Source: Tridacna crocea (lineage: Eukaryota; Mollusca; Bivalvia; Cardiida; Cardiidae). From it: DNA of 64,000 bases. The translations under genes and the position numbers were made by a program. This document shows, one piece after another, positions 1 through 9,883 of the stretch. The stretch covers positions 23,110,127-23,174,126 of the forward strand of contig OX031066.1 of NCBI GenBank assembly GCA_943736015.1, read 5' to 3'. Positions within the stretch are counted from its first letter, which is position 1, and each line of letters opens with the position of its first letter. Under the pieces are notes generated by a model, which saw only the letters and a program-made list of their open reading frames with translations, ran no database searches and had not been told where the DNA came from.

Positions 1-125
1 TCGTAGTAGCAGCGTAGTATAAACGTAGTAAACGCGGCCGCTGGTCGGCAACGGTCTGCATAACATCGTAGTAGAAGCGTGTCAGCAACGCGTTGGACGT
101 GGGAGAATCGTAGTACAGTCGTAAT
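1..125. repeat. degenerate CGTAGTA-rich repeat, cut by the window edge
   Basis: CGTAGTA or GTAGTA recurs at irregular spacing across the first 125 bases. The segment is visibly richer in G and C than the rest of the window. It probably continues to the left. I do not recognise the family, and no reading frame in it looks coding. Confidence 0.4.
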
Positions 126-403
126 GAAGACCATAATTTGCCAAATTGTTCGATTTAGACGCCGATCGGCCCCGATCCAATACTTTTTCAGATCGTAGCT
201 TAATCGGGATGATCGTCCTAAAGTCGCAGCTCTGTGTGAACGGGGGGTCAAAGGTAAACACAAACTATATTAACTCTGTATGTATTCCTTATTATACAAA
301 GCTGTCCAAAAATTCCATGACAATTTTATTAACAAAAGAAAATGAAATGCTACAGACACTATTTTCAGATATGTTTTTAATTCATATCATCCAAACATTT
401 GTA
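126..403. other. unassigned sequence, no gene seen
   Basis: An open frame of 163 codons runs over 146-637 on the plus strand, but it crosses into the dispersed repeat at 404. Its composition (many Ile, Leu, Thr, no domain I know) is that of a chance frame. Confidence 0.3.
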
Positions 404-600
404 ACTCTTCATGCAAAAAGGGACCTAAATCTGCCAGAACTGCAAAAAGTGTCAACCCTCAGGTCAGACTGTGTGGACTGCACAGGGTCGACACTTTTTG
501 CTTTTATGATATTTTCTGTATTAACAATAGTCATACTACCTTACTATACCATCATTTTTGTGGTATTTGTCGAAGACAATACCACAATGAGTTCAAGATT
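404..600 (+). repeat. dispersed repeat L, copy 1 (left part)
   Basis: AAAAAGTGTCAACCC, a GTCAGACTG...TGCACAGGG stem, GTCGACACTTTTTGC and TATGATATTTTCTG occur in this order. The same order recurs at 55215 and 58505 with about 75-85% identity by eye. The centre can form a short stem. The family is not named here. Confidence 0.55.
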
Positions 601-1050
601 GAATTTTGATAACCATGCATCTTATTTTGTACCGTGAATGTAATACTCCATCGCGTTTAGGTACACAGCAGTTAGAAAGAGATTGAGTTCAAGTCGTTCC
701 GGCTTAAATTTTGCCGGAATATCCCAGATGTTTGTAGCTTGAAAATGCATCAAACACTTTGGAATATCATTACTATGTTCTCTGTCCTAACCACATAGAA
801 ACAGACAAAGCAATGATTATTGCTCTTTTATCGCAAAAAAAGCCAGACGGGCTAAAAAACGTTATTTCAACTGTAATAACTCTGCCCTTTTCAACAAGAG
901 CCGTCAGAGACGGGTTATGCTCCCCGAACAAGTGCTTGTCATAAAATATAAGAAATTGATATAAATTCACTTCTTTTATCCTAGAAGAACCTGTTCATGC
1001 CCCCCAAAATTTGAAGTGAAAAGGCAATTACTATCTTAGAGATAGCCAAC
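601..1050. other. unassigned sequence, nothing recognised
   Basis: No pMITE, SINE or coding signal is visible. Two overlapping short frames on opposite strands near 760-970 share no recognisable domain and are taken as chance. Confidence 0.4.
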
Positions 1051-1054
1051 ACAA

Positions 1055-1590
1055 ACTTGTAGAGGACAATAAGCCCAATAAGCCCCCTTTAAGCCCCCTT
1101 TTCCCATAAGACAATATTGGATGATTGCAATAAATACAACGGGTGTGTGGTTTGTGGCATTTTTGAATAATAATTCAAAATTCGAAATTTCATAAAATTT
1201 TGAGCAGTCATGTATTAAATATTACATAAAAGAATTTTTTTATATGAAGCCCCCTTTTTCCGAGACACAGCCTCAAATTGAGAAAAAGGAAGAGAGGTAC
1301 CTGGGCAATGTTCCAACAAGTTCAGATTTGAAATTTCACAAAATTTTGAGCACTGATAAAGGAGAACCTAGTGAAAAACAATTTTTTCCATGAAGGCCCC
1401 TTTTTCCGTGATGCAGCCCTAATTTGAGAAACCAGGAAAGACGTATTTGCACATTAGGCGAGAATTTTTTTATTAGTTGATTTACAAACCCGCCGACTGC
1501 AATTTTCCAAAAACCAGAAAAAAAATATAAGAAGGTTCTAAAAGATTTTTTAAAATTTTTTCCGCCGACCCTAACCCTTTATTCGTTTCG
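1055..1590 (+). repeat. diverged tandem units of about 155 bp with AAGCCCCCTTTTTCC
   Basis: AAGCCCCCTTTTTCC-like blocks recur near 1080, 1242 and 1393, each followed by a GACACAG-like motif and CAAATTGAGAAA. The same unit is found at 4590-5105. The block ends in an ATTAGTTGATTTAC tail and a CCGACCCTAA motif, and both also border the second array. Confidence 0.5.
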
Positions 1591-2865
1591 TGAAAAAAAA
1601 TCTGTATTTAAAGCGAACGTCAACCCAAACTTTTAAACTGGTACCTGTCTTGTCTCCTATATAACCTTCCGATACGAAGATCAATAACATGCAGCAGCGG
1701 GACCCACGCTGTTTATCGCCATTTTCGCTAGTTGTAGTTTTTCTTTAACTGGCGAAAATAAGTGTCGAAAGGATTTTTTATTGACATTTTTGTCTCAACT
1801 CACGAGATAAGTGGAGAAAGACTGAAGCAGGAACTTGAGGAAGTATGGTACAGGGTGAAAAAGTCGTCTTCAATGAGTCAAATTTGCATCATCAAGCTTT
1901 CACAGGGAAAAAACTTCGCCTAACAAACAGTCCCGACCAGGCCTATATTCATGAAATATCGGCAATCGAAGACAAAGGATGACAGGTTATCACTAATTAA
2001 CTTTATCAATTTGGACAAGACAGCAGAGTGTTATGATCCTTACCTGTTACTAAATCCACCCCTTTATCCTACGAAAATCACACTTTTTTTCCCACAGGTA
2101 AAGCGTCTGCATATTTGCTTAAATGACGTCACACTATCGATCATTACTGATTCTCAAAACATGAATAGTCATAAAATAAACTTGAATCACCATTTCTTAC
2201 AGCTGGAGATATTTTTTCCAAACATATTTTAAATAAATTATAATGGTAAAGTGAAGGATTAGAAAAATCTTGAAGACGATCTTTTGCCTTCCTCATGTCG
2301 GCAACTCGAGCAAAATATGCATTGGAGTGTTCTATTTTTAGAATACTCTACATCTTTTCCTCCTTATCAGCTAGTTTATTGACTAATAGATTACATCTCT
2401 ATAGATCTTGTTAACTTTCTTTTAAACTTTAACAAGTCATTATCATGTTTTTGAATCAAGATTGTGGTCCCCATCACAGGCATAAAGAAGTTTTTTTTTT
2501 TCCTCTTCTTACCAGTCTGGACACTATTTGCAATCTGATGAGAAATGTTAGAGTTTTGAGTTAAGTGTAACTCTGCATCAGTGGGGTCATAGGCAATCAA
2601 AAACAAAATGGTTTGATAATGTTCTTTTGAGTCAACAAATACGCCAGGATAGAAATCCTTACTAATTGTCTTTCTTTGATATAGCAAATCATATCCAAAA
2701 GGGATAGTTAGGTTCAACTTCTTTTCTTCCATGGAAGGCATACAGAAATTCTCTCATCACATACTTTCTTTTGTTAGGTTCAAGAAAGGGATACTGTCTA
2801 CTTGCAGAACAAGTCTGCTTCTAGATTCAAACAAATTTAACTGCATAATGTGTTTTTATCATGCT
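1591..2865. other. 1.3 kb without recognised element or gene
   Basis: AT-rich unique-looking sequence. Small frames on both strands (for example 2391-2741 minus, 116 codons, Lys/Phe-rich) have no motif I recognise. No convincing splice-bounded exon was seen. Confidence 0.35.
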
Positions 2866-2867
2866 TA

Positions 2868-3600
2868 TACCCCCCATAAACAAAGTATGGGGGATGTATA
2901 CTGGAGTCACCATGTCTGTCCATCCATGTGTCACAAAAAGCTTGGCATAACTTTCAAAGTAGAACAGCTAGTGACTTCAAACTTTGGATTTTTGTTCGAG
3001 GCTTAACTTCCAAAATAAAACAGCTAGCAACTAAAAACTTCATGTACAGATCGGCCACATTAAAGAGAAGTGCAGTGTACAAGAAGCATAACTTTTTCCA
3101 CTATTTTAACGGTTATATCTTTTTGTATATATAACTTTGGATTTTTATCTGGGGCTTAATTTCCAAAGTACAAAAGCTAGTGACTTCAAACTTCATATAT
3201 AATTAGATCACCATAAAGCAAAGAGCACTTTATTAGTACCATAACTATATTCCCACTATTTTCACATAAATTTATTTCCCTTTGTAAATCTTAATTTGGA
3301 TTTTTGTCTGGGGCATAAATTTCAAAGTGTAAAAGCTAGTACCTTCAAACTTCATATACAGATGGACCACATTAACAAGAAGTGCAGTTTTCAAAACTAT
3401 AACTCTGTTCCTGCTACATTTAGAGTTATTGCCCTTTGTTAATTGTAACTTTGGATTTTTAAAATGGGGCATAACTTGCAAAGTACAAAAGCTAGTCACT
3501 TCAAACTTCATATGATTTTGAATCACATCAAAGTAAAGAGCACTGTGCAAGAACCATAAATCTTTTCCCACTATTTTCAGAGTTATAGCCCTTTGTAATA
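2868..3600 (+). repeat. hairpin-headed repeat with four 155-bp tandem units
   Basis: It starts with a CCCCCAT...ATGGGGG hairpin (2871-2893), then GTATACTGGAGTCACC and a CTGTCCATCCATGT stretch. Diverged tandem units follow, with TTTGGATTTTT at 2984, 3137, 3296 and 3451 (spacing about 153-159). Each unit carries GGGGCATAACTT, CAAAAGCTAGTGACTTC and CATAACTCTTTTCCCAC-like blocks. The hairpin head resembles, in opposite orientation, the ends at 27305, 30285 and 58930. Confidence 0.6.
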
Positions 3601-3951
3601 TATAATTTTTTTAAACTCTTTTGTACTTAACCATTCTGCATTGTGTGACAAAGAGCTGTTTAGTGACAAGGAGCTGGTTTGGGGTCACATTTAGTGATAG
3701 CTCAATTATTTTTGTTTTTGTTTTGGGAGCTCAAACAATGCCAGCTTCATAACGACCTCAATAGAGGTGACTTAGGAAAACATTATGAGAAAAAAAAAGT
3801 CTGTTTTTTGTAGATTCACTGCAATGAATTTCCAGAACTGTTTCTGTAAAATTGTGCTAAATTTATTGGAACTTCAGAATTTCTTAGCTAATGTTGTGGT
3901 TTGTGAAAGAGTGACTTTCTGTTTTTTCTTGTCAGACAATCATAAAGAGCC
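3601..3951. other. unassigned sequence before the first pMITE
   Basis: Nothing recognised beyond AT-rich sequence. Confidence 0.4.
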
Positions 3952-4180
3952 TTAACCCATTACCACACAATCCCTACTTTTGACGTCCCGGAGAAAGAAG
4001 CCTTTTGAAAACACTGTAGAAAAAGGAGAAAATGCTGGTAACCAGCATTTTCTCCTTTTTCCACAGTGTTTTCTACCCTTCCCAGAACAAAATTCAATTT
4101 TTCAGTCACCTTTATTTTATCGTCTGCATATGCTTTCAATTTGGACCAGTCTAAAATTTTGTCATGTGGTAAAGAGTTAA
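3952..4180 (+). mobile_element. pMITE, complete (first in window)
   Basis: TTAA at both ends, arm C, core palindrome 4007-4073, then arm T ending GTGGTAAAGAGTTAA. The core arms carry AAAAAGG/CCTTTTT in both halves, a symmetric change from the usual GAAAAGG/CCTTTTC. An open frame of about 66 codons runs through the element, as in many sister copies. It is non-autonomous and has no transposase. Confidence 0.93.
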
Positions 4181-4585
4181 AGTTTTTAAGAATTCATTTG
4201 GCAGCAAACATCGTAGAGCCAGATCAGACTTCTCATAAAGGAGCAAATTCGATCAGAATCTTCAATGTTTGCTAAATTCTGAATGTGTCTTTGGACCTCA
4301 TTGATCTGTGGCATGACACTATTAAAGGTGGTCATTACAGTTTTTAAGGTATCCAGAATACATTTTTAGGAAAATTATGGTAACTTGAAAGATGTAACTA
4401 TAATACAGACTGTTGGTTTACTTCACTAGTTATATTTTTAGTTTCTTGCGGTATTGGTAGGAAAAAAAAAAAAATGAAAAGAAAAATCTCTTTTTTTTAT
4501 ATTTTTTTATCGACTGAACATTTTTAGAGCTTTTTATTTTATTTTTTTTTCGTCCCCCCGACCCTAAATTTGAAAAAAAGATCCC
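4181..4585. other. unassigned sequence with poly-A/T tracts
   Basis: No gene signal. The end (CCCCCCGACCCTAAAT) resembles the border of the 1055-1590 repeat. Confidence 0.35.
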
Positions 4586-5105
4586 GTAAATCAACTAATA
4601 AAAAAATTCTGGCCTTAATAATTCATAGATTGCAAAAACAAAGGGCACATGTTGAAACCTGTAAAACAAGATATAACCATGAAATGTTGACAAAAACTGA
4701 ACAAGATATTAGTAAAAATTGCAATTTTACATTAGGGCCCCTTTTTCATTTTACAAGAAACCCCCTTTTACCATGACAGAGGGTCAAATTGATAAACACA
4801 TAGATAAAGAAACAAGATCACATGGTGAAACTTTGAAAAAACAATATAACCATGAAGTTTAATGACATTTTGACCAAAACTGATTGAAATATTAGTAAAA
4901 ATTGGAATTTTGCAAGAAGCCCCCTTTTTCCATGACAGAACGTCAACTTAAAAAATGCCCAGATTAAAAATAGCAAGTACACATGCTAAAACTTTCCATA
5001 AACAATATAACCATGAAGTTTCATGATATTCTGACAAGAACTGAATGAGATATTGGTAAAAATTGCAATTTTGCATTAAGCCCCTTTTTTCCATGACACG
5101 GAGTC
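4586..5105 (+). repeat. second array of AAGCCCCCTTTTTCC units, period about 162
   Basis: CCCCTTTTTCCATGACA-type blocks lie near 4753, 4917 and 5080. Between them are AACATGAAGTTT-like and GATATTAGTAAAAATTGC-like blocks. This is the same family as 1055-1590. Confidence 0.6.
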
Positions 5106-5305
5106 AAATTGAAAATCCGGGAAACTATATCGGCGCATTACCCTAATGAGTTCATATATGAAGTTTCATCCAATTTGGTCCAAGGGTTGTGGAGAAATCG
5201 CTTCGGACGGACGGACGGACAGCCGGACGGAAGGACGGACGGACGGACAGACGAAGCGGTGACTATATGCTCGTCCTTCGGGAAGCATAAAAATAGTCGG
5301 TCGTC
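5106..5305 (+). repeat. (GGAC)n module with CTTCGGGAAGCATAAAA end
   Basis: GTTGTGGAGAAATCGCTTCGG leads into an imperfect GGAC array (about 5207-5250), then ACGAAGCGGTGACTATATGC and a small CCTTCGGG hairpin. Modules of this design are common in bivalve genomes (recollection, not checked). The in-frame DGRTDGRTD translation is low complexity and not a gene. Confidence 0.65.
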
Positions 5306-5429
5306 AATGACACTGATAAATTAATCAACCTCCGAAAGGTCCCGGGTTTAGCGCAAGAATATAAAACATGGATGTCCTTGACAAATACCACTTCAGCATT
5401 TTCAACGCTTTGATTTAACTATCTACTTA

Positions 5430-5560
5430 GACTGACCTGCACTATCTTTGATCTGTTTTCATCTAACTGATGTATGGAATTCCCAGATTGTCCCTTTTCA
5501 TGTGACAGGTCACATTTCTATAAAACATTTTGAAGTAAATATCTTCTGTAAACAACAGAG
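5430..5560 (+). repeat. dispersed repeat L, copy 2 (right part)
   Basis: CACTATCTTTGATCTGTTTTC and GAATTCCCAGATTGTCCC match the right-hand part of the L copies at 55573 and 58665. Confidence 0.55.
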
Positions 5561-5740
5561 ATACAATGGAATGTCAAAGTTCTTAAAGGATGACCAACAC
5601 AGGATGTCAACTCAAAGTTTGAAAAATATATAGAAATATATAAAGGACATTTCGGAGCAAAAATTTAGGAAAAAAATTAAAGGACATTACAAAATGGCCT
5701 CCACCATCCCCATAGCTATCTCATTACTGCTATTTCATTA

Positions 5741-5932
5741 TTAACCCAATACCAAACGACAATATTTTAGACTGGTCCAAACTGAAAGCATTTGCAGAAG
5801 ACAAAATGAATGTGAATGAAAAATAAAAATTGGTTTTGGGTTTTACCAGCATTTTCTCATTTTCCCACAATATTTTCTAAAGGCGTCTCGCTCAGGGGCG
5901 TCAAAAGTAGGGATTGTGTGGTAAAGAGTTAA
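5741..5932 (-). mobile_element. pMITE with deleted left half of core
   Basis: Arm T is intact up to AAATTGGTTTTGGG. It then jumps straight to TTTTACCAGCATTTTCTC, so one palindrome arm is missing. Arm C and the terminal TTAA follow. Confidence 0.85.
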
Positions 5933-6031
5933 TTCTCAATATAACTATTGTTCTTAAACATATAATGCAGATGCATGTGGTTTAGTAACAACAAAACAGA
6001 TCAAAGCGATCATGATTTGACAATAAGTGCT

Positions 6032-6260
6032 TTAATCCTTTACCAAATAATAAAATTTTAGACTGGTCTAAATTGAAAGCATTAGCAAACGACAAAATCA
6101 ATGTGACTGAAAAATTGAAATTTGGTTTGGGAAGGGTAGAAAACATTGTGGGAAAACGAGAAAATGCTGGTTACCAGCATTTTCTCCTTTTCTCCCAATG
6201 TTTCCATAGGGCTTCTTTCTCAGGATCATTAAAGATCAGGATTGTGTGGTATAGGGTTAA
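6032..6260 (-). mobile_element. pMITE, complete
   Basis: Arm T, full core and arm C between TTAA ends. GGGAAAACGAG on one side of the core against CTCCTTTTCTCCC on the other shows independent decay of the two halves. Confidence 0.9.
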
Positions 6261-6286
6261 TGCAGTCACAAATGGCAGCAGGGTAG

Positions 6287-6514
6287 TTAACTCTTTACCA
6301 CAATCCCGACTTTTAACGACCCTGGGAAAGAAGCCTTTTGAAAACATTGTGGGAAAAGGAGAAAATGCTGGTAACCAGCATTTTCTCCTTTTCCCACAAT
6401 GTTTTCTACCCTGTTGGTAACAAATTTCAATTTTTTAGTTGTGGTTATTTTGTCGTCTGCAATTGCTTTCGATTTGGACCAGTCTAAAATTTTTTTGTTT
6501 GGTAAAGGGGTTAA
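6287..6514 (+). mobile_element. pMITE, complete
   Basis: Near-perfect core at GAAAACATTGTGGG...CCCACAATGTTTTC. It lies 26 bases from the preceding copy in opposite orientation, so the pair forms a larger inverted repeat. Confidence 0.92.
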
Positions 6515-6801
6515 TAAGCTGAATCAGTTGTTATTATTTCTTTCCAAAGGTAAAATATTAAGCTAGACTTGGGTGTAACAGTACCTTTTATGTAATCCTT
6601 CACAGCTCTGGCTCCTTATAGCCCCCATAATCAAAACTTACACAGTAAGTTCGAACAAAACGACAGTCCCAGGAAAAAACATTGTAGAAGTCGGAGTAAT
6701 TGCTTGCTGCAAGCAACTGTTCCTCTTCCCACAATTTTTTCAAAAGTTAGTCCATGGTAGGAGGAAATTGAAATTTTCTATTTTTCTGTATAGCATAGGG
6801 T

Positions 6802-7031
6802 ATAACTCTTTACCAAAGGGCAAAATTTTAGACTGGTCCAAATTGGAAGCATTTGCAGACGACAAAACAAAAGTGACTGAAGAATTGTAATTTGCTTCAG
6901 GGAAGGAAGAAAACAATGTAAGAAAAGGAAAAAATGCTGGTCACCTGCATTTTCTTCTTTTCTCACAATGTTTTCAAAAGGTTTCTTTCACACGGTCGTT
7001 AAAAGTCGGGATTGTGTGGTAAAGAGTTTAA
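6802..7031 (-). mobile_element. pMITE, complete, ends mutated
   Basis: Left TTAA reads ATAA and right end reads GTTTAA. The core is present with GAAAAAATGCTGG against CATTTTCTTC. Confidence 0.85.
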
Positions 7032-7104
7032 CTATGTCAGTAGGGCTGACTCAGATCTTATATCAATCATGCAGTTTCTTTATCCAGTGATGGTTTATTT
7101 CCTT

Positions 7105-7290
7105 ATTCCTTTTACCACCCAATGCAGACTTTAATGACCCTAGAAAAGAAGCACACTGAAAACATTGTCGGAAAAGGGGAAAATGCTGGTAACATTTTTC
7201 CACAATGTTTTTTACCCTATCAAGGAAAATTTGCCTCCTTTGAGCCACATTCACGTTGTCGTCTGCAAATGTTTTTAATTTCGACAGGGC
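7105..7290 (+). mobile_element. pMITE, core half-deleted, right end truncated
   Basis: The core is shortened at GCTGGTAACATTTTTCCACAATG. Arm T stops at TTCGACAGGGC, where the next copy begins. Confidence 0.75.
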
Positions 7291-7500
7291 TTAAACCTTC
7301 ACAAGACAATTCCTGGTTTTCTTGACCCTGTAGGAGAGGCCTTTTAAAAACAATGTTGGGAAAGAAGAAAACGCTGGTTATCAGCATTTTCTCCTTTTCC
7401 CACAATGTTTTCTACCCTATTGAAGCAAGATTGCACCATTTGAACCACAAATGCTATCAATTTAGACAAGGTGAAAATTCCATTGTTGGGTAAAGGGCAA
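7291..7500 (+). mobile_element. pMITE, joined to the preceding copy
   Basis: Starts TTAAACCTTCACAAGACAAT and ends TTGGGTAAAGGGCAA. Arm T is shortened. Confidence 0.75.
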
Positions 7501-7584
7501 TCACAACAAATTATGTCCCGGCCACAACAGGTCACTTATGACTCAGACTTATTCCTTCGTTACGCAACATGACGGAAGCGTTCC

Positions 7585-7760
7585 TATGCAGCTCAGTAGC
7601 AAAGTATGGGGGTCCTAACTTAGAGGCTGTATGTTTGACTCTCACTAAGAGCACCAGTCGGTTGGCCCGTCTGTTGGTCGGTCTGTAGACCACAGTTTTG
7701 TCTGGAGCATTTGTTGGATGTGTGAGATTGTCCTTGTGTGAGACACTTCATAACCCTAGT
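7585..7760 (+). mobile_element. possible tRNA-derived SINE head
   Basis: CAGCTCAGTAGC (7589-7600) fits a pol III A box and TGTTTGACTC (7633-7642) fits a B box at tRNA-like spacing. A GTTGGTCGGTCTG-like low-complexity stretch follows. The head is degenerate and no second copy was seen in the window. Confidence 0.35.
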
Positions 7761-8012
7761 CTAGTCTTGGTGAAACCCAAAGCATACATGATAATGCAAG
7801 CTGTTGCCATAACATGACTGAAGAAATGTTGAAAGCAGAAACAAATACCATTCAAACTGAACAACTGGTTTTGTCAGTAGTCAGTGTTTTGGTCCATACC
7901 TCTTGCTCAGTTGACCTTTCTGTAAACGCAAGTTTGCCAGATCATGAGCATGATCAATGAATTTAAAACAAGATTAACAGGTAATCTTTAAAATGAAATA
8001 AGTTTGATTGGG
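7761..8012. other. unassigned sequence
   Basis: Nothing recognised. Confidence 0.35.
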
Positions 8013-8241
8013 TTAACTCTTTACCACACAAGAAAATTTTGGACTGGTCCAAATTGAAAGCATTTGCAGACGACAAAATAAAGGTGACTGAAAAATTGAA
8101 ATTTGTTCTGGGAAGGGTAGAAAACACTGTGGGAAAAGGAGAAAATGCTGGTTACCAGCATTTTCTCCTTTTCCTACAGTGTTTTCAAAAGGCTTCTTTC
8201 TCAGGGGTGTCAAAAGTAGGGATTGTGTGGTAATGGGTTAA
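8013..8241 (-). mobile_element. pMITE, complete, ACTGTG core subtype
   Basis: The core carries AACACTGTGGG on one side and CCTACAGTGTT on the other. This is the C/G subtype (CACTGTG/CACAGTG) found in about a dozen copies. Confidence 0.93.
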
Positions 8242-8332
8242 AGAAGGGCTGAATGTGAAATGCACTTTTACAGTGTTTCCGTGCAAAAAATCAAATGCAT
8301 ATTTATGGATGGCATTACCATGTCATTAAATC

Positions 8333-8504
8333 TTAACCACACAATCCAGACTTTTAACAACCCTAAACGAGAATTGAATATTGTGGGAAAAAGAAGAAAA
8401 TGTCGGTTACCAGCATATTCTCTCTATCTGACAAATGGTTTTCTATAGGCACCTTTCTCAGGGTCATTAAAAGTGGAGATTATGTGGTAATTATAAAGAG
8501 TTAA
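8333..8504. mobile_element. pMITE with arm C at both ends
   Basis: The left end has ACCACACAATCCAGACTTTT. The right end has the complement of an arm C (CTCAGGGTCATTAAAAG, ATTATGTGGTAA). Arm T is absent, so the whole element is one long imperfect palindrome. Confidence 0.75.
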
Positions 8505-8755
8505 AGGGGTAAACCAAAGGAAAGGTCCATTCCATTTCCTTGGGGCTTTATGGGTTGGCAAAAAGGACAGGTAGATTTCATGATTACTATCAAACAATAT
8601 GAATATGATAATGATTAGCTAAGTGACCCTTATTGTTATGTATATAGGTCACAGAGTATATCCGTTACACTGACTTTCTGACCTATCTCACAAAAATATC
8701 AAGAAAGAAAGGTGTACCTCACTCAGCACATTTTAAATTCCATATCACTTTCCAT
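8505..8755. other. unassigned sequence
   Basis: Nothing recognised. Confidence 0.35.
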
Positions 8756-8870
8756 TAACCCTTGGGCTCCTAAGGCGTGGCTCACTGACATTTAGCACAC
8801 AGTGTAGATCAAGATCATACTGCACAGAATGTGCAGTCTGATCTTGGATCTACACTGTCCGATATATAAT
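8756..8870 (+). repeat. GATCAGACTGCA hairpin repeat, best copy
   Basis: CAGTGTAGATC...GATCTACACTG (8800-8857) encloses AAGATCATACTGCAC / GTGCAGTCTGATCTT, an almost perfect stem. CTCACTGACATTTAGC precedes it, as in other copies. This is the reference copy of a 14-member family. Confidence 0.75.
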
Positions 8871-9142
8871 GGAATACACCTTTTTTCCCTATTGACTTCG
8901 CATCTTTTATGTTTGATAATTATTTAGCATGATATATGTAGCAGTTTTATGTAGAATCAAACTTTGCCTCTGACAGATTTCAACTTTTTCCACATCGGAA
9001 CAAGGTCTAAATTACAGTTTACAATCACAAATAGCAGAACTATATTTCTCAACATCCGTAACCCAAACTGCAAAATGCATTGCAAACATTTTCTTCAGAT
9101 ACCATATCTCTACTCCAACATCGTTTTAATCTCATCTTCCAA

Positions 9143-9353
9143 TTAACCCATTACCACATAATCCCTACTTTAAATACCCCTGAGAAAAAAACCTTTAGAA
9201 AACATTGTGGGAAAAGGAGAAAATGATCCTTTTCCCACAATGTTTTCTACCCTTTCCAAATCAAATTCAAATTTTGAGTCAAGTTTATTTTGTTGTCTGC
9301 AAATGCTTTCAATTTGGACCAGTCTAAAATTTTGTTGTTTGGTAATGAGTTCA
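9143..9353 (+). mobile_element. pMITE, centre of core deleted
   Basis: GGGAAAAGGAGAAAATGATCC runs directly into CTTTTCCCACAATG, so the CTGGTAACCAG centre is lost. The right TTAA is now TTCA. Confidence 0.85.
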
Positions 9354-9439
9354 GAAGAGCCAAACAATAGCATAAAACTAGCCCTACTTTGAAGTAAATA
9401 CTTAGCTATGTGCTCTGAAAAGGCTGTCTAATGCGTCGA

Positions 9440-9664
9440 TTAACTCATTACCAAACAACAGAATTTTAGACCGGTCCAAATTGAAAGCATTTGCAGACAA
9501 CAAAATAAAAGTGAAAATCTGAAATTTGTTTAGCGAATGACAGGAAACATTGTGGAAAAAGGAGAAAATGTTGGTTACCAACATTTTTTCATATTCCCAC
9601 AATGTTTTCTAAAGGATTCTTTCACAAGGTCGTCAAAAGTAGGGAATGTGTGGTAATGGATTAA
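9440..9664 (-). mobile_element. pMITE, complete; shares TTAA with next copy
   Basis: The core centre reads ATGTTGGTTACCAACAT, a symmetric change (GTTGG/CCAAC) from the usual GCTGG/CCAGC. TTAA 9661-9664 is also the start of the next copy. Confidence 0.88.
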
Positions 9665-9883
9665 GCAAACAACAAAATTTTAGACTGGTCTAAACTGAAA
9701 GCTCTTGCAGGCAACAGATTAAACTTCAATCAAAAATTGAAATTCGTTTCCTGAGCAGGGTAGAAAATATTGTTGGAAAAGGAGAAAATGCTGGCTAACA
9801 GCATTTTCTCCTTTTCCCACAATGTTTTCAAACGGTTTTTATCTCAGGGACATAAAAACAAAGGATTTTTTGGTTAAGGTTAA
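9661..9883 (-). mobile_element. pMITE, chained to the preceding copy
   Basis: Begins at the shared TTAA with the first nine bases of the terminal repeat missing (TTAAGCAAACAACAAAAT). The core is full with a GCTAACAGC centre. Confidence 0.83.

Noticed and set aside
146..637. 163-codon open frame, the longest in the window
   Set aside because: It crosses into dispersed repeat L, has no recognisable domain, and its composition is that of AT-rich non-coding DNA.
4007..4073. Rho-independent terminators or bacterial regulatory hairpins
   Set aside because: The hairpins are the cores of a mobile element in animal DNA, with no genes beside them.
3980..4180. Recurrent 60-70 codon frames as a gene family
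   Set aside because: They are translations of pMITE copies; the peptide appears on both strands because the core is palindromic.
5109..5324. 71-codon frame with DGRTDGRTD repeats
   Set aside because: It is the translation of the GGAC tetranucleotide array.
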